Assembly (NCBI GenBank): GCA_030065975.1
Contig: JASJCN010000041.1
Location: forward strand, 1 to 35,617
DNA: 35,617 nucleotides
Source: Myxococcota bacterium
Lineage (GTDB): Bacteria > Myxococcota_A > UBA9160 > UBA6930
Direction of reading: 5' to 3'
Under the pieces are notes generated by a model. The model did no database searches, was not told where the DNA came from, and saw only the letters and a list, made by a program, of their open reading frames with translations. Below are positions 16,980-27,033 of this stretch, piece after piece (positions within the stretch are counted from its first letter, which is position 1; each line of letters opens with the position of its first letter). A program made the position numbers and the translations under genes.

Positions 16980-18632
16980 ATGGACCTCGAACAGGGATTC
17001 GACTTCGCCGACGTCACCCGCATGCTGCGGCGGCGCGCCTGGCTGATTGCCGGCATCGCCGGCTTCGTGACGCTGGCCGGCATCTTCATCGCCTCGGTGC
17101 TGCCCAACCGCTTCGAAGCCTCGGCCACGCTCCTCGTGGAGCCGCAGACGATCGCGCCCGAGCTGGTGCCCGGTGGCGTCGCGAGCGGCGGCATCAACAG
17201 CCGCCTGCACCTGATCCAGATGCAGATCCTCTCGCGGGGTCGCCTCTCCCGGGTGATCGACGACCTCGGTCTGTACGAGGCCGAGTCCGAGGACATGACC
17301 CGCGAAGAGGTCATCTCCCTGATGCGCTCGGACATCCGCCTCGAGCCGGTGCTCCCGGAGCTCGAGGAGTCGATCCTGGAGCGGCAGCGCGACATCGAGA
17401 TCAACACCTTCCGGCTCTCCTTCCGCCACTCGAGCCGGCGCACCGCCGCCGACGTGGCCAACCGCCTGGCCAACGACTTCATCGAGCAGAACATCAAGGA
17501 GCGGGTGGAGATCGCCGGCGACACGTCGGAGTTCATCGAGGCGGAGCTCAACCGCCTGGCCAACCGGATCCAGGAGGTCGAGGAGCAGATCGCGACGGTC
17601 AAGAGCGAGAACGCGGGGCGCCTTCCCGAGGATCTCGAGTCGAACCACCGGCTCCTCGAGCGCTCGATCGAGGCCATGCGCTGGGCCGCCCGCGAGCTCT
17701 CCATCGCCGAGAGCGACGCGAGCTTCTTCGGCCAGCAGGCCTCCTCCGGCGCCGGCGCGTACGAGGAGTACGGGCGCCCGGAGACGAGTCCCTCGAAGCG
17801 CCTCGAGTCGCTCGAGATCATCCTCAACGAGGCGCGGTCGCGTGGCCTCACCGACAAGCACCCCGACGTGATCGCGGTGCAGAAGGAGATCGAGGCCCTC
17901 GAGATCCGGCTCGCCGGGGAGCAGGCGGAAGCCGAGGCGGCCGCCGAGGAAGACGACCGGGATCGCCCGCTCTCCCTGGCCCAGCAGAACGCCAAGGCCG
18001 AGCAGCAGCGAGCGCGGCAGCGCCAGGACGGCGCCCAGGCCGAGATGAACCGGCTCGAGGGGATCGTCGCCGACGTGCAGCGCCGCATCGGCGAGACGCC
18101 CGCGGTTGCGGAGCAGCTCGGAGCCCTGCAGCGCGAGCACGAGCACCTCTTCCAGAGCTTCCAGGACTTCAGCAACAAGCGGCTCGAGGCGGCGGTGGCC
18201 GCCAACATGGAGCGGCGCCAGAAGGGTGAGCAGTTCCGCGTGCTCGAGGCGGCCTATCCGCCGCCGGCTCCGGTCTCCCCCAACCGGCCGCTGATCATCG
18301 CGGTGGGTCTCGTGCTCGGCCTGCTGAGCGGCGCCGGCCTGGCCTTCCTGATGGAGTTCTCCGACTCGTCGTACCACAGCTCCCGGCGGCTCCAGGAGGC
18401 CCTGCGCATTCCGGTGCTGGCCTCGGTGCCCGCGGTGGTGCTGGCCTCGGATCGCGTCGACGCGCGGCGTCGACGCTTCCGCAGGCTGATCGCGGCGGCT
18501 GCGATCGCGAGCGTGGGGCTCGGCATCTCGATCGCGGCGAACTGGACCGTGAACGGGGCGCCCGGGCCCGTGAAGGACCTCTTCGGTGGCGACACCGAAG
18601 CCGTGGCGGAAGTGACGCCCCAGGGTTCGTAG
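16980..18632 (+). CDS. Wzz-like chain-length determinant (XrtA-associated class)
   Basis: The 550-residue inner-membrane protein has a first transmembrane helix at ~18-40 (WLIAGIAGFVTLAGIFIASVLPNRF) and a Wzz domain that begins with EASATLLVEPQ. A long helical coiled-coil region runs across ~170-420. The PPPAPVSPNRP motif leads into the second helix at ~438-460. A third hydrophobic segment at ~502-522 precedes an acidic tail. It would set polymer length and link the cytoplasmic kinase to the outer-membrane channel. It contains no kinase domain; that is encoded separately at 19547. GGAG upstream of ATG 16980 supports the start, 16 nt after the beta-barrel gene. Confidence 0.9.
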   Translation: MDLEQGFDFADVTRMLRRRAWLIAGIAGFVTLAGIFIASVLPNRFEASATLLVEPQTIAPELVPGGVASGGINSRLHLIQMQILSRGRLSRVIDDLGLYEAESEDMTREEVISLMRSDIRLEPVLPELEESILERQRDIEINTFRLSFRHSSRRTAADVANRLANDFIEQNIKERVEIAGDTSEFIEAELNRLANRIQEVEEQIATVKSENAGRLPEDLESNHRLLERSIEAMRWAARELSIAESDASFFGQQASSGAGAYEEYGRPETSPSKRLESLEIILNEARSRGLTDKHPDVIAVQKEIEALEIRLAGEQAEAEAAAEEDDRDRPLSLAQQNAKAEQQRARQRQDGAQAEMNRLEGIVADVQRRIGETPAVAEQLGALQREHEHLFQSFQDFSNKRLEAAVAANMERRQKGEQFRVLEAAYPPPAPVSPNRPLIIAVGLVLGLLSGAGLAFLMEFSDSSYHSSRRLQEALRIPVLASVPAVVLASDRVDARRRRFRRLIAAAAIASVGLGISIAANWTVNGAPGPVKDLFGGDTEAVAEVTPQGS

Positions 18633-18641
18633 GAAACCAAG

Positions 18642-19547
18642 ATGTACCGAGAGTTCTACGGCCTCGTTCGCAGGCCCTTCGAGATGACGCCCGACCCGGC
18701 GTTCCTCTATCTGGGGGACGCCCACAAGGAAGGGCTCGCCACCCTTCTCTACGGCGTCCAGGCCCGGAAGGGCTTCACGCTGCTGAGCGGCGAGGTGGGG
18801 ACCGGCAAGACCACCCTGCTGCACGCGCTGCTCTCCCAGCTCGACCCGGACACGCTCTCGGCCTTCATCTTCAACCCCCGCCTCGAGCCCCTGGACTTCT
18901 TCCGCCTGCTCTTCGACGAGCTCGGCATCGAGACGCCGTGCCACACGAAGGCCGAGTACCTCCTCACGCTGAACCACTTCCTGATCGAGCGGCTCGAGAA
19001 GGACCAGCCGACGCTCCTGATCGTCGACGAGGCCCAGAACCTCTCGGCGGAGATGCTCGAGGAGATCCGCCTGCTCTCCAACCTGGAGACGCCGACGTCG
19101 AAGCTGATCCAGATCATGCTGGTGGGGCAGCCCGAGCTGTGGGAGATGCTCTCGCGCCCCGAGCTGCGCCAGCTGCGGCAGCGGATCGTGCTGCGCTATG
19201 CCCTTCGGCCCTTCGACGCGGCGGAGACCGCCCAGTACGTCGAGGAGCGGCTGCGCCTGGCCGGGTTCACGGGCAAGGAGATCTTCAAGAAGAAGGCTCT
19301 GAAGGAGCTCTATGCGGTGACCCAGGGAACGCCGCGGCTCATCAACGTGGTCTGCGACGGAGCGCTCCTGTTGGGATTCAGCAAGGAGAAGCCCGTGCTG
19401 GGGGCCGAGGAGATTCGCGAGGTGGCGCGCGACCTGGACCTGGTTCCGGGCGGTGCCGCCGAGAAGGACGAACCGATGGCTGCGCCCGAGGCGAAGGATG
19501 GAGGCTTCCTGGGCCTCTTCCGCTCGCGGCGCGGAGGGAGAGCGTAA
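18642..19547 (+). CDS. ExeA-like AAA ATPase of the EPS/XrtA locus
   Basis: The 301-residue protein starts MYREFYGLVRRPFEMTPDPA, the standard opening of ExeA/GspA-type ATPases. It has Walker A GEVGTGKTT at 50-58, a Walker B LLIVDEAQNL around 125-134, and an arginine-rich sensor region LRQLRQRIVLRY. It belongs to the same class as the general-secretion-type ATPases placed between the chain-length gene and the tyrosine kinase in PEP-CTERM-linked EPS loci (TIGR03015-like). There is no transmembrane helix. The likely role is energising or assembling the export complex, which is inference. It begins 9 nt after the Wzz stop and its TAA overlaps the next ATG. Confidence 0.88.
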   Translation: MYREFYGLVRRPFEMTPDPAFLYLGDAHKEGLATLLYGVQARKGFTLLSGEVGTGKTTLLHALLSQLDPDTLSAFIFNPRLEPLDFFRLLFDELGIETPCHTKAEYLLTLNHFLIERLEKDQPTLLIVDEAQNLSAEMLEEIRLLSNLETPTSKLIQIMLVGQPELWEMLSRPELRQLRQRIVLRYALRPFDAAETAQYVEERLRLAGFTGKEIFKKKALKELYAVTQGTPRLINVVCDGALLLGFSKEKPVLGAEEIREVARDLDLVPGGAAEKDEPMAAPEAKDGGFLGLFRSRRGGRA

Positions 19548-20446
19548 TGGGGAAGGTATACGACGCCCTGCGGCGGGCCGAAGAGCAGCGCGCGCAGCGG
19601 AGCGGAGAGGGGGGCAACGCGGCGGCGACCGCCGCCGTCGAGCCCACGGCACCGGTTCCGCCGGTCGCGCCCGGGACGCGCGACGCGCAGCCCATGGCCC
19701 CGCCGCCGTCACGCGCCGGACGCGGCATCTGGCGGCGCCTCGGGCTCGGCCGGAAGTCTCGCGTGCAGGACACGCCCGCCGAGATCAACAAGCGGCGCAT
19801 CGCGCTGCTCCAGCCCGATTCGTTCGTGGCGGAGCAGTTCCGCAACCTGCGCACGTGCATCGACTCCATCGCGGCGGGACACCCCGAGCACGAGATCCGC
19901 ACCATCGCGGTCACGAGCGCCCTGCGCGCCGACGGCAAGACCACCACGGCGATCGGCCTCTCGGCGGTGACCGCCATGGGCGTGGGGAAGCGGGTGCTGC
20001 TGCTCGACACCGACCTGCGGGAGCCGTCGATCGCGCGCTCGCTCGGCCTGCGCCCCAAGGTGGGCGTAGCCGAGGTGCTGCGCGGCGACGCGACTCCGGA
20101 GGACGCGGTGCTGCGGGTCGAAGGCACGGAGCTCGACGTCCTGCCCGTGCGTTCGGTGCCGTCGAACCCCGCCGAGCTGCTGGCCTCCACGGCGATGCGC
20201 GATCTGCTGAACTGGGCTGCCGACAACTACGACCGCGTCGTGCTCGACCTGCCGCCCACGCTCGGGCTGCCCGACGCCAAGGCCGTGAGCGAGCTCTGTG
20301 ACGGCGTGGTCTTCGTCGTGCGGGCCGAGGAGACCCCGCGCGAGGACGTCGAGGCCGCCATCGAGGTGCTCGACCGCCGGCGCATCCTCGGCCTGCTCCT
20401 GAACGGGGAGCAGCGCGAGGATCCGCGCTACGAGTACCGCGCCTAG
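19547..20446 (+). CDS. BY-kinase-like tyrosine kinase/ATPase (possibly truncated C-terminus)
   Basis: The 299-residue protein begins MGKVYDALRRAEEQRAQ, has a Pro/Ala-rich linker, and then a P-loop ATPase of the bacterial tyrosine kinase type. Walker A is ALRADGKTTTA (Lys131), Walker A' is LLLDTDLREP (~151-160), and a Walker B-like VVLDLPPTLGLPDA follows. Usual relatives end in a Tyr-rich autophosphorylation cluster; this one ends with only two tyrosines (RYEYRA). Its TAG stop lies inside the left arm of the inverted-repeat element at 20440, so the original tail may have been cut off. It would control polymerisation together with the Wzz-like protein. ATG 19547 overlaps the previous TAA by one base. 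Confidence 0.87.
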   Translation: MGKVYDALRRAEEQRAQRSGEGGNAAATAAVEPTAPVPPVAPGTRDAQPMAPPPSRAGRGIWRRLGLGRKSRVQDTPAEINKRRIALLQPDSFVAEQFRNLRTCIDSIAAGHPEHEIRTIAVTSALRADGKTTTAIGLSAVTAMGVGKRVLLLDTDLREPSIARSLGLRPKVGVAEVLRGDATPEDAVLRVEGTELDVLPVRSVPSNPAELLASTAMRDLLNWAADNYDRVVLDLPPTLGLPDAKAVSELCDGVVFVVRAEETPREDVEAAIEVLDRRRILGLLLNGEQREDPRYEYRA

Positions 20447-20550
20447 GAGTCTGACCCAAGATGTACTGTGTGGAACCTGGAGAAGCATCTCGTTACTCGA
20501 GAGGTTCGGAACGCCCGGCACATCGTTGTCTCGGGTCAGACTCCTAGGCG
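20440..20550. mobile_element. Miniature inverted-repeat element, possibly transposon- or RAYT-related
   Basis: CGCCTAGGAGTCTGACCC (20440-20457) and GGGTCAGACTCCTAGGCG (20533-20550) are perfect 18-bp inverted repeats around 75 nt. Inner stems include GATGT/ACATC and TCTCG/CGAGA with a TTACT loop. There is no coding capacity. Similar GGAGTCTGACCC-type arms bound small non-autonomous elements in several bacterial genomes; that link is from memory and was not checked. The left arm contains the kinase stop codon, and the right arm ends 26 nt before the next start. As RNA it could fold into one long hairpin and act as a partial terminator. Confidence 0.5.
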
Positions 20551-20576
20551 AGCCACCCAGGAGCGAGATTCCCTCC

Positions 20577-22765
<2,189 letters not shown>

Positions 22766-22790
22766 GGCGATCCGACCCGAGGGCCCCGCG

Positions 22791-23744
22791 ATGAGGAACG
22801 TCCTCGTCACGGGGGGCGCCGGCTTCATCGGCGGACACCTGGCGGATCGCCTGGTGTCCGACGGCGTGTCCGTTCGCGTGCTCGACGACTTCTCGACGGG
22901 GCGCGAAGCGAACCTCGAGGGCATCCGCTCCCAGATCAAGCTGATCCGCGGCGACCTGCGCGATGCCGAGACGGTCGATCGGGCGGTGGAGGGCGTGGAC
23001 GTGCTCTTCCACCTGGCCGCGGTGCCCTCGGTGCCGCGGAGCCTCGCCGAGCCCGAGCGCACGCACTCGGTGAACGCCACCGGCACGCTGCAGCTGCTCG
23101 AGGCCGCCCGGCGTCACGGCGTCTCGAGGGTGGTGATGGCGTCGTCGTCCTCCATCTACGGCGACACCGAGGAGCTGCCCAAGGTCGAGACGATGCCGCC
23201 TCGGCCCCGCTCGCCCTACGCGCTCCAGAAGTTCGCCGCCGAGCAGTACGGCCGGCTCTACGCCGAGCACTTCGGCCTCGAGACCGTGGCGCTGCGCTAC
23301 TTCAACGTCTTCGGGCCGCGCCAGGATCCCGCGAGCGAGTACGCTGCAGTGGTGCCGCGTTTCGTGCTCGCCTGTCTCAAGGGCGAGACGCCGACCATCT
23401 ACGGCGACGGCGAGCAGACCCGGGACTTCACCTTCGTGGCCGACGTCGTCGAGGCGAATCTCCATGCCGCTCGCGCCGCCGACGTCTCCGGGCTCGTGAT
23501 GAACGTCGGCGGCGGCCGCCAGACGAGCTTGAACACGCTGCTCGCGATGATCGGCGAGCTCGCCGGAACCGAGGTGAAGGCGGCGTACGACGAGACCCGC
23601 CAGGGGGACGTGCGCGACAGCCTCGCCGACGTCTCCCTGCTCGAATCCCGAACCGGCTTCCGGCCCGCGTTCTCCCTGCGCGAGGGCCTGGGCCGCACCA
23701 TCGATCACTTCCGGAAGATCCTCGAGTCGGGCCAGCAGGTCTGA
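22791..23744 (+). CDS. NAD-dependent UDP-sugar 4-epimerase (WbpP/GalE-like SDR)
   Basis: The 317-residue extended SDR protein has LVTGGAGFIGGHLADRL for the dinucleotide and the catalytic ASSSSIYGDTEEL and SPYALQKFAAEQY (YxxxK). ALRYFNVFGPRQDPASEYAAVVPRF is strongly reminiscent of WbpP/TviC UDP-GlcNAc/GlcNAcA 4-epimerases. It is therefore more likely a UDP-HexNAc(A) epimerase than plain GalE, although UDP-GlcA epimerase cannot be excluded. The gene starts 25 nt after gmd with only a weak GAGGG ribosome site. Together with the downstream UDP-glucose dehydrogenase-like gene it could give UDP-uronic acid epimers for the glycan. Confidence 0.85.
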   Translation: MRNVLVTGGAGFIGGHLADRLVSDGVSVRVLDDFSTGREANLEGIRSQIKLIRGDLRDAETVDRAVEGVDVLFHLAAVPSVPRSLAEPERTHSVNATGTLQLLEAARRHGVSRVVMASSSSIYGDTEELPKVETMPPRPRSPYALQKFAAEQYGRLYAEHFGLETVALRYFNVFGPRQDPASEYAAVVPRFVLACLKGETPTIYGDGEQTRDFTFVADVVEANLHAARAADVSGLVMNVGGGRQTSLNTLLAMIGELAGTEVKAAYDETRQGDVRDSLADVSLLESRTGFRPAFSLREGLGRTIDHFRKILESGQQV

Positions 23745-23819
23745 TCGAGCAAGGACCTCGAACCCGGCCGGCGGCCGGGGTCGAGCAAGGACCTCGACTC
23801 CATCCGAGTCGAGCAAGGA
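23745..23819 (+). repeat. Repeat cluster with alternative hairpins in the ugd leader
   Basis: The 17-mer TCGAGCAAGGACCTCGA occurs at 23745-23761 and 23781-23797, and its first 11 nt occur again at 23809-23819. Each unit is itself a TCGAG/CTCGA inverted repeat. Between units, 23757-23769 pairs with 23773-23785 (13 bp, one mismatch), and CTCGACTC (23793-23800) pairs perfectly with GAGTCGAG (23806-23813). All copies contain AAGGA, and the last provides the ribosome site for the gene at 23829. The stems are mutually exclusive, so a translational or attenuation switch is possible, though this could simply be slippage duplication of the leader. Confidence 0.6.
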
Positions 23820-23828
23820 GAGTCGCAT

Positions 23829-25139
23829 ATGAACCTCGCCGTCATCGGCAGCGGATACGTCGGTCTGGTCACCGGCGCCTGTTTCGCGGAGTTCGGCGTG
23901 AAGGTGACCTGCGTCGACAAGGACGCGGCGAAGATCGAGGCGCTCGAGCGCGGGGAGGTTCCGATCTACGAGCCCGGGCTCGACGCGCTGATCGAGCGCA
24001 ACGTGAAGCAGGGGCGCCTCTCCTTCACCACCGAGTTCGCCGACGCGGTGCAGAACGCACTCGTCGTGATGATCGCGGTGGGGACGCCCGCCCGGGAAGA
24101 CGGCGGCACGGACCTCACCTACGTCGATGCCGTGGCCCGCGAGATCGGCCAGTGCATCAACGGCTACAAGGTGGTCGTCACCAAGAGCACCGTGCCCGTC
24201 GGCACCTCCTACCGGGTGCGCGACCTGGTCCTCGAGGAGCTGGCCAGCCGCAACGAGGAGGTCGAGTTCTCGGTGGCCTCGAACCCCGAGTTCCTGCGCG
24301 AGGGTGCCGCCATCGGCGACTTCATGCGCCCCGACCGCGTGGTGATCGGCGCGGACGACGACGTCGCCGCCGCCATCATGAAGGATCTCTACCGGCCGCT
24401 CTACCTGAACGAGACGCCCTTCGTGGAGACCAACATCGCGAGCTCCGAGCTCACGAAGTACGCGGCCAACGCCTTCCTCGCCACCAAGATCTCCTTCATC
24501 AACGAGGTGTCGAACCTCTGCGAGAAGATCGGCGGCGACGTGCAGGCGATCGCACGGGGCATCGGCCTCGACGGCCGGATCGGCAAGAAGTTCCTGCACG
24601 CGGGACCCGGCTTCGGCGGCTCCTGCTTCCCCAAGGACACGCGCTCGGCGGCCCACTTCGCCCGCGAGATCGGCGAGACCTTCCAGATCGTCGAGGCCGT
24701 GATCGACGTGAACGATCGCCAGCGCCTGCGCATGGTCGACAAGATCGAGAAGGCCGTGGGCGGCTCGCTCTCGGGCAAGACCGTGGCCATGCTGGGCCTC
24801 TCCTTCAAGCCCGAGACCGACGACATGCGCGATGCGCCCTCCATCGAAATCGTGGCGGGGCTGCTCGATCGGGGCGCCAACGTGCGCGCCTTCGATCCCG
24901 TCGCGATGGACGAGGCGGCCAAGATCATGCCCGACATCACCTGCTGCAAGGACGCCTACGAGTGCTGCGAGAACGCCGACGCGGCCGTGCTGGTGACCGA
25001 GTGGAACCAGTTCCGCATGCTCGACCTCGAGCGGCTGCGGAAGCTCCTGCGCCGCCCGGTGATGGTGGACCTGCGCAACGTGTACGAGCCGCGGAACATG
25101 GAGCGCAACGGCTTCGAGTACACGAGCGTCGGCCGATGA
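23829..25139 (+). CDS. ugd: UDP-glucose 6-dehydrogenase family
   Basis: The 436-residue protein has the N-terminal dinucleotide motif VIGSGYVGLVTGACFAEFG and the phrase EPGLDALIERN. It has the catalytic Cys266 in GPGFGGSCFPKDT and the hinge and C-terminal Rossmann regions LGLSFKPETDDMRDAPS. It oxidises UDP-glucose to UDP-glucuronate with two NAD. It is the standard length for TuaD/Ugd, and the motif set is closer to Ugd than to WecC/WbpA, so UDP-HexNAc as substrate is less likely. It starts at ATG 23829 after the GGAG of the last repeat copy and would supply uronic acid that AsnB-like amidation may modify. Confidence 0.93.
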   Translation: MNLAVIGSGYVGLVTGACFAEFGVKVTCVDKDAAKIEALERGEVPIYEPGLDALIERNVKQGRLSFTTEFADAVQNALVVMIAVGTPAREDGGTDLTYVDAVAREIGQCINGYKVVVTKSTVPVGTSYRVRDLVLEELASRNEEVEFSVASNPEFLREGAAIGDFMRPDRVVIGADDDVAAAIMKDLYRPLYLNETPFVETNIASSELTKYAANAFLATKISFINEVSNLCEKIGGDVQAIARGIGLDGRIGKKFLHAGPGFGGSCFPKDTRSAAHFAREIGETFQIVEAVIDVNDRQRLRMVDKIEKAVGGSLSGKTVAMLGLSFKPETDDMRDAPSIEIVAGLLDRGANVRAFDPVAMDEAAKIMPDITCCKDAYECCENADAAVLVTEWNQFRMLDLERLRKLLRRPVMVDLRNVYEPRNMERNGFEYTSVGR

Positions 25140-25176
25140 GCGCGCGGGGCAGGGCGGTGCCGGAGCGCCAAGGGTC

Positions 25177-26265
25177 GTGAGCGCCCGGGCCCGCCCGTCG
25201 ATCCACGCTGTGGTGCTGGCGGGGGGAGCCGGGACCCGCTTCTGGCCGCTCTCGCGACGCGCCCGCCCCAAGCCGCTCCTGCGCGTCGGCTCGGGCAGCA
25301 CGCTGCTCGGCGCCACCTTCGACCGCGCCCGCCGTTTCGCGGACGAGGACCGACTGTGGCTGGTGTGCGGAGCCGAGCACTCCCGTGCCGTGCGCAAGGA
25401 GTCCGGGCTTCGCCCGGCGCGCGTGCTGGTCGAGCCGCAGATGCGCAATACGGCCGCGGCCGTCACGCTCGCCGCCGCGCGCATCCTGCGCGAGGACCCG
25501 GACGGCGTCATGGCGATCCTCCCCGCCGACCACATCGTTCCCGACACCCGGGCGTTCGCGACCGCCATCCGGCGTGGCGCGGCTGCGGCGGAGGCCACCC
25601 GTGGGCTCGTCACCCTGGGGGTTCGCCCCACCCGGGCGGAGACCGGCTACGGCTACATCCGGCTGGGAAAACCCCTCGGATCGGCCCATCCGGGGCTTCA
25701 TCACGTCACCCGTTTCGTCGAAAAGCCGGATCGGGCCCGGGCGCGGCGCTACTGGCGCAGCGGCCGGTACCTGTGGAACGCCGGCGTCTTCGTCTGGCGG
25801 GCCGACGTGATCCTGGAGGAGGCCCTGGCCCATGCACCGGAGGTGGCGAGCGAGCTCGCGCAGCTGCGCGGTGTCCCGCGTCCGCGGCTGTCCGCGGCGA
25901 TCGAGCGGGCCTACGACCGCATCGCCTCGCTGCCGATCGACCAGGCCGTGCTCGAGCGGAGCGACCGCGTGCGCTGTCTCCCCGTGGACTTCCACTGGAG
26001 CGACGTCGGCAGCTGGGGCTCCCTGGCCGAGGAGGTCGGGGTGACCGCGAATGTGACGAAGATCATCGAGGGGGAAGCCTGGCTGCGCGATGCCAGGGGG
26101 AACCTGGTCTACGGAGGGGACCGACCAGTGGCCTTGGTCGGCGTGTCGGGTCTCGCCGTGGTCGATGCCGGGGACGCGCTGCTGATCGCCGATCTCGAGC
26201 ACAGCTCGGAGGTGCGTGAGGTGGTCGCGGCACTCACCAAGAAGGGTCGGGGCGAGCTTCTCTGA
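25177..26265 (+). CDS. manC: Mannose-1-phosphate guanylyltransferase (GDP-mannose pyrophosphorylase)
   Basis: The 362-residue nucleotidyltransferase begins AVVLAGGAGTRFWPLSRRARPKPLL, the signature of GDP-mannose pyrophosphorylases. The motifs ILPADHIVPD, FVEKPDRARA and LWNAGVFVWRADV follow, as in ManC. It lacks the C-terminal phosphomannose isomerase domain of the long bifunctional type. It makes GDP-mannose for Gmd. The GTG start at 25177 is 37 nt after ugd. Arg is unusually frequent in the product. Mannose-6-P isomerase and phosphomannomutase are not in the window, so these must be supplied elsewhere. Confidence 0.87.
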   Translation: MSARARPSIHAVVLAGGAGTRFWPLSRRARPKPLLRVGSGSTLLGATFDRARRFADEDRLWLVCGAEHSRAVRKESGLRPARVLVEPQMRNTAAAVTLAAARILREDPDGVMAILPADHIVPDTRAFATAIRRGAAAAEATRGLVTLGVRPTRAETGYGYIRLGKPLGSAHPGLHHVTRFVEKPDRARARRYWRSGRYLWNAGVFVWRADVILEEALAHAPEVASELAQLRGVPRPRLSAAIERAYDRIASLPIDQAVLERSDRVRCLPVDFHWSDVGSWGSLAEEVGVTANVTKIIEGEAWLRDARGNLVYGGDRPVALVGVSGLAVVDAGDALLIADLEHSSEVREVVAALTKKGRGELL

Positions 26266-26269
26266 CCGA

Positions 26270-26286
26270 AGGGCAGTCCCTGCCCT
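26270..26286 (+). terminator. Hairpin between manC and the Crp-family gene
   Basis: AGGGCAG (26270-26276) and CTGCCCT (26280-26286) form a perfect 7-bp stem with a 3-nt TCC loop, starting 4 nt after the manC stop. There is no T-tract, so it may only reduce read-through and separate the biosynthetic block from the regulators. The ribosome site of the next gene (AAGGAAAG) follows directly. Confidence 0.35.
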
Positions 26287-26302
26287 CCAAGGAAAGAACC
26301 CG

Positions 26303-26980
26303 ATGTCGATGGGCAACGAAGCCGATACGCGACGGACGCTGCGGGCGATCCCGCTCTTCTCGGCCGTCGAGGACGAGGACCTCGATCGCATCGCCTCGCA
26401 CCTGATCGAGCGGCGCCACCCGCGCGGCTCGACGATCGTCGAGGAGGGGCTCCCGGGCGACTCGCTCTACATCCTTCGCGACGGACGCGTGAAGGTCACC
26501 AAGCTCTCCGACGACGGTCGCGAGAAGATCCTCGAGATGCTGGGCGAGGGCGACTTCGTCGGCGAGATGGCCCTGCTCGAGCGGGCGCCGCGCTCGGCCT
26601 CGGTCCAGGCGCTGACGGCCGTGACGGTCCTCGCGCTCTCCCGGGCCGACTTCCTGGGCCTGCTGCGCAAGAGCCCCGAGCTCTCGCTCTCGGTCATCCA
26701 GGAGCTGTCGCGCCGGCTGCGCTCGGTCAACGAGCAGGCCAGCGCGCTCACCTTCCGCCGGGTCAAGGATCGCACCCGCGACCTCCTGATCCGGCTCGCG
26801 AAGGAAGAGCACGAGAACGGCACCCATCGCATCACCGCGCCGCTCACCCACCAGCAGATCGCGGACATGGTGGGCACCGCCCGGGAGACCGTGACCCGCG
26901 TGGTGAAGGAGCTGAAGGGCGAGGAGTGGCTGCGCCAGGAGGGCAAGCGCTACGTGCTGCCCGCCGAGGACGGCGTCTAG
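26303..26980 (+). CDS. Crp/Fnr family transcriptional regulator with cyclic-nucleotide-type pocket
   Basis: The 225-residue protein has an N-terminal cNMP-binding beta-barrel (~15-130), a dimer helix, and a C-terminal winged helix with THQQIADMVGTARETVTRVVKEL (~182-204). The phosphate-binding cassette GEMALLERAPRSASV (87-101) keeps the Gly-Glu and the PR-SA pattern of true cyclic-nucleotide binders. No Fe-S Cys cluster is present, so it is not an Fnr. ATG 26303 has AAGGAAAG just upstream; an ATG two codons later is an alternative. It precedes the histidine kinase by 53 nt, which suggests it controls the EPS or regulatory genes. The effector (cAMP or c-di-GMP) is not resolved. Confidence 0.9.
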   Translation: MSMGNEADTRRTLRAIPLFSAVEDEDLDRIASHLIERRHPRGSTIVEEGLPGDSLYILRDGRVKVTKLSDDGREKILEMLGEGDFVGEMALLERAPRSASVQALTAVTVLALSRADFLGLLRKSPELSLSVIQELSRRLRSVNEQASALTFRRVKDRTRDLLIRLAKEEHENGTHRITAPLTHQQIADMVGTARETVTRVVKELKGEEWLRQEGKRYVLPAEDGV

Positions 26981-27033
26981 CGGAGGGTCCTGCCCCACTC
27001 AGGGTCTCGCCTCCGAAGGTCGATGAAGACCGG

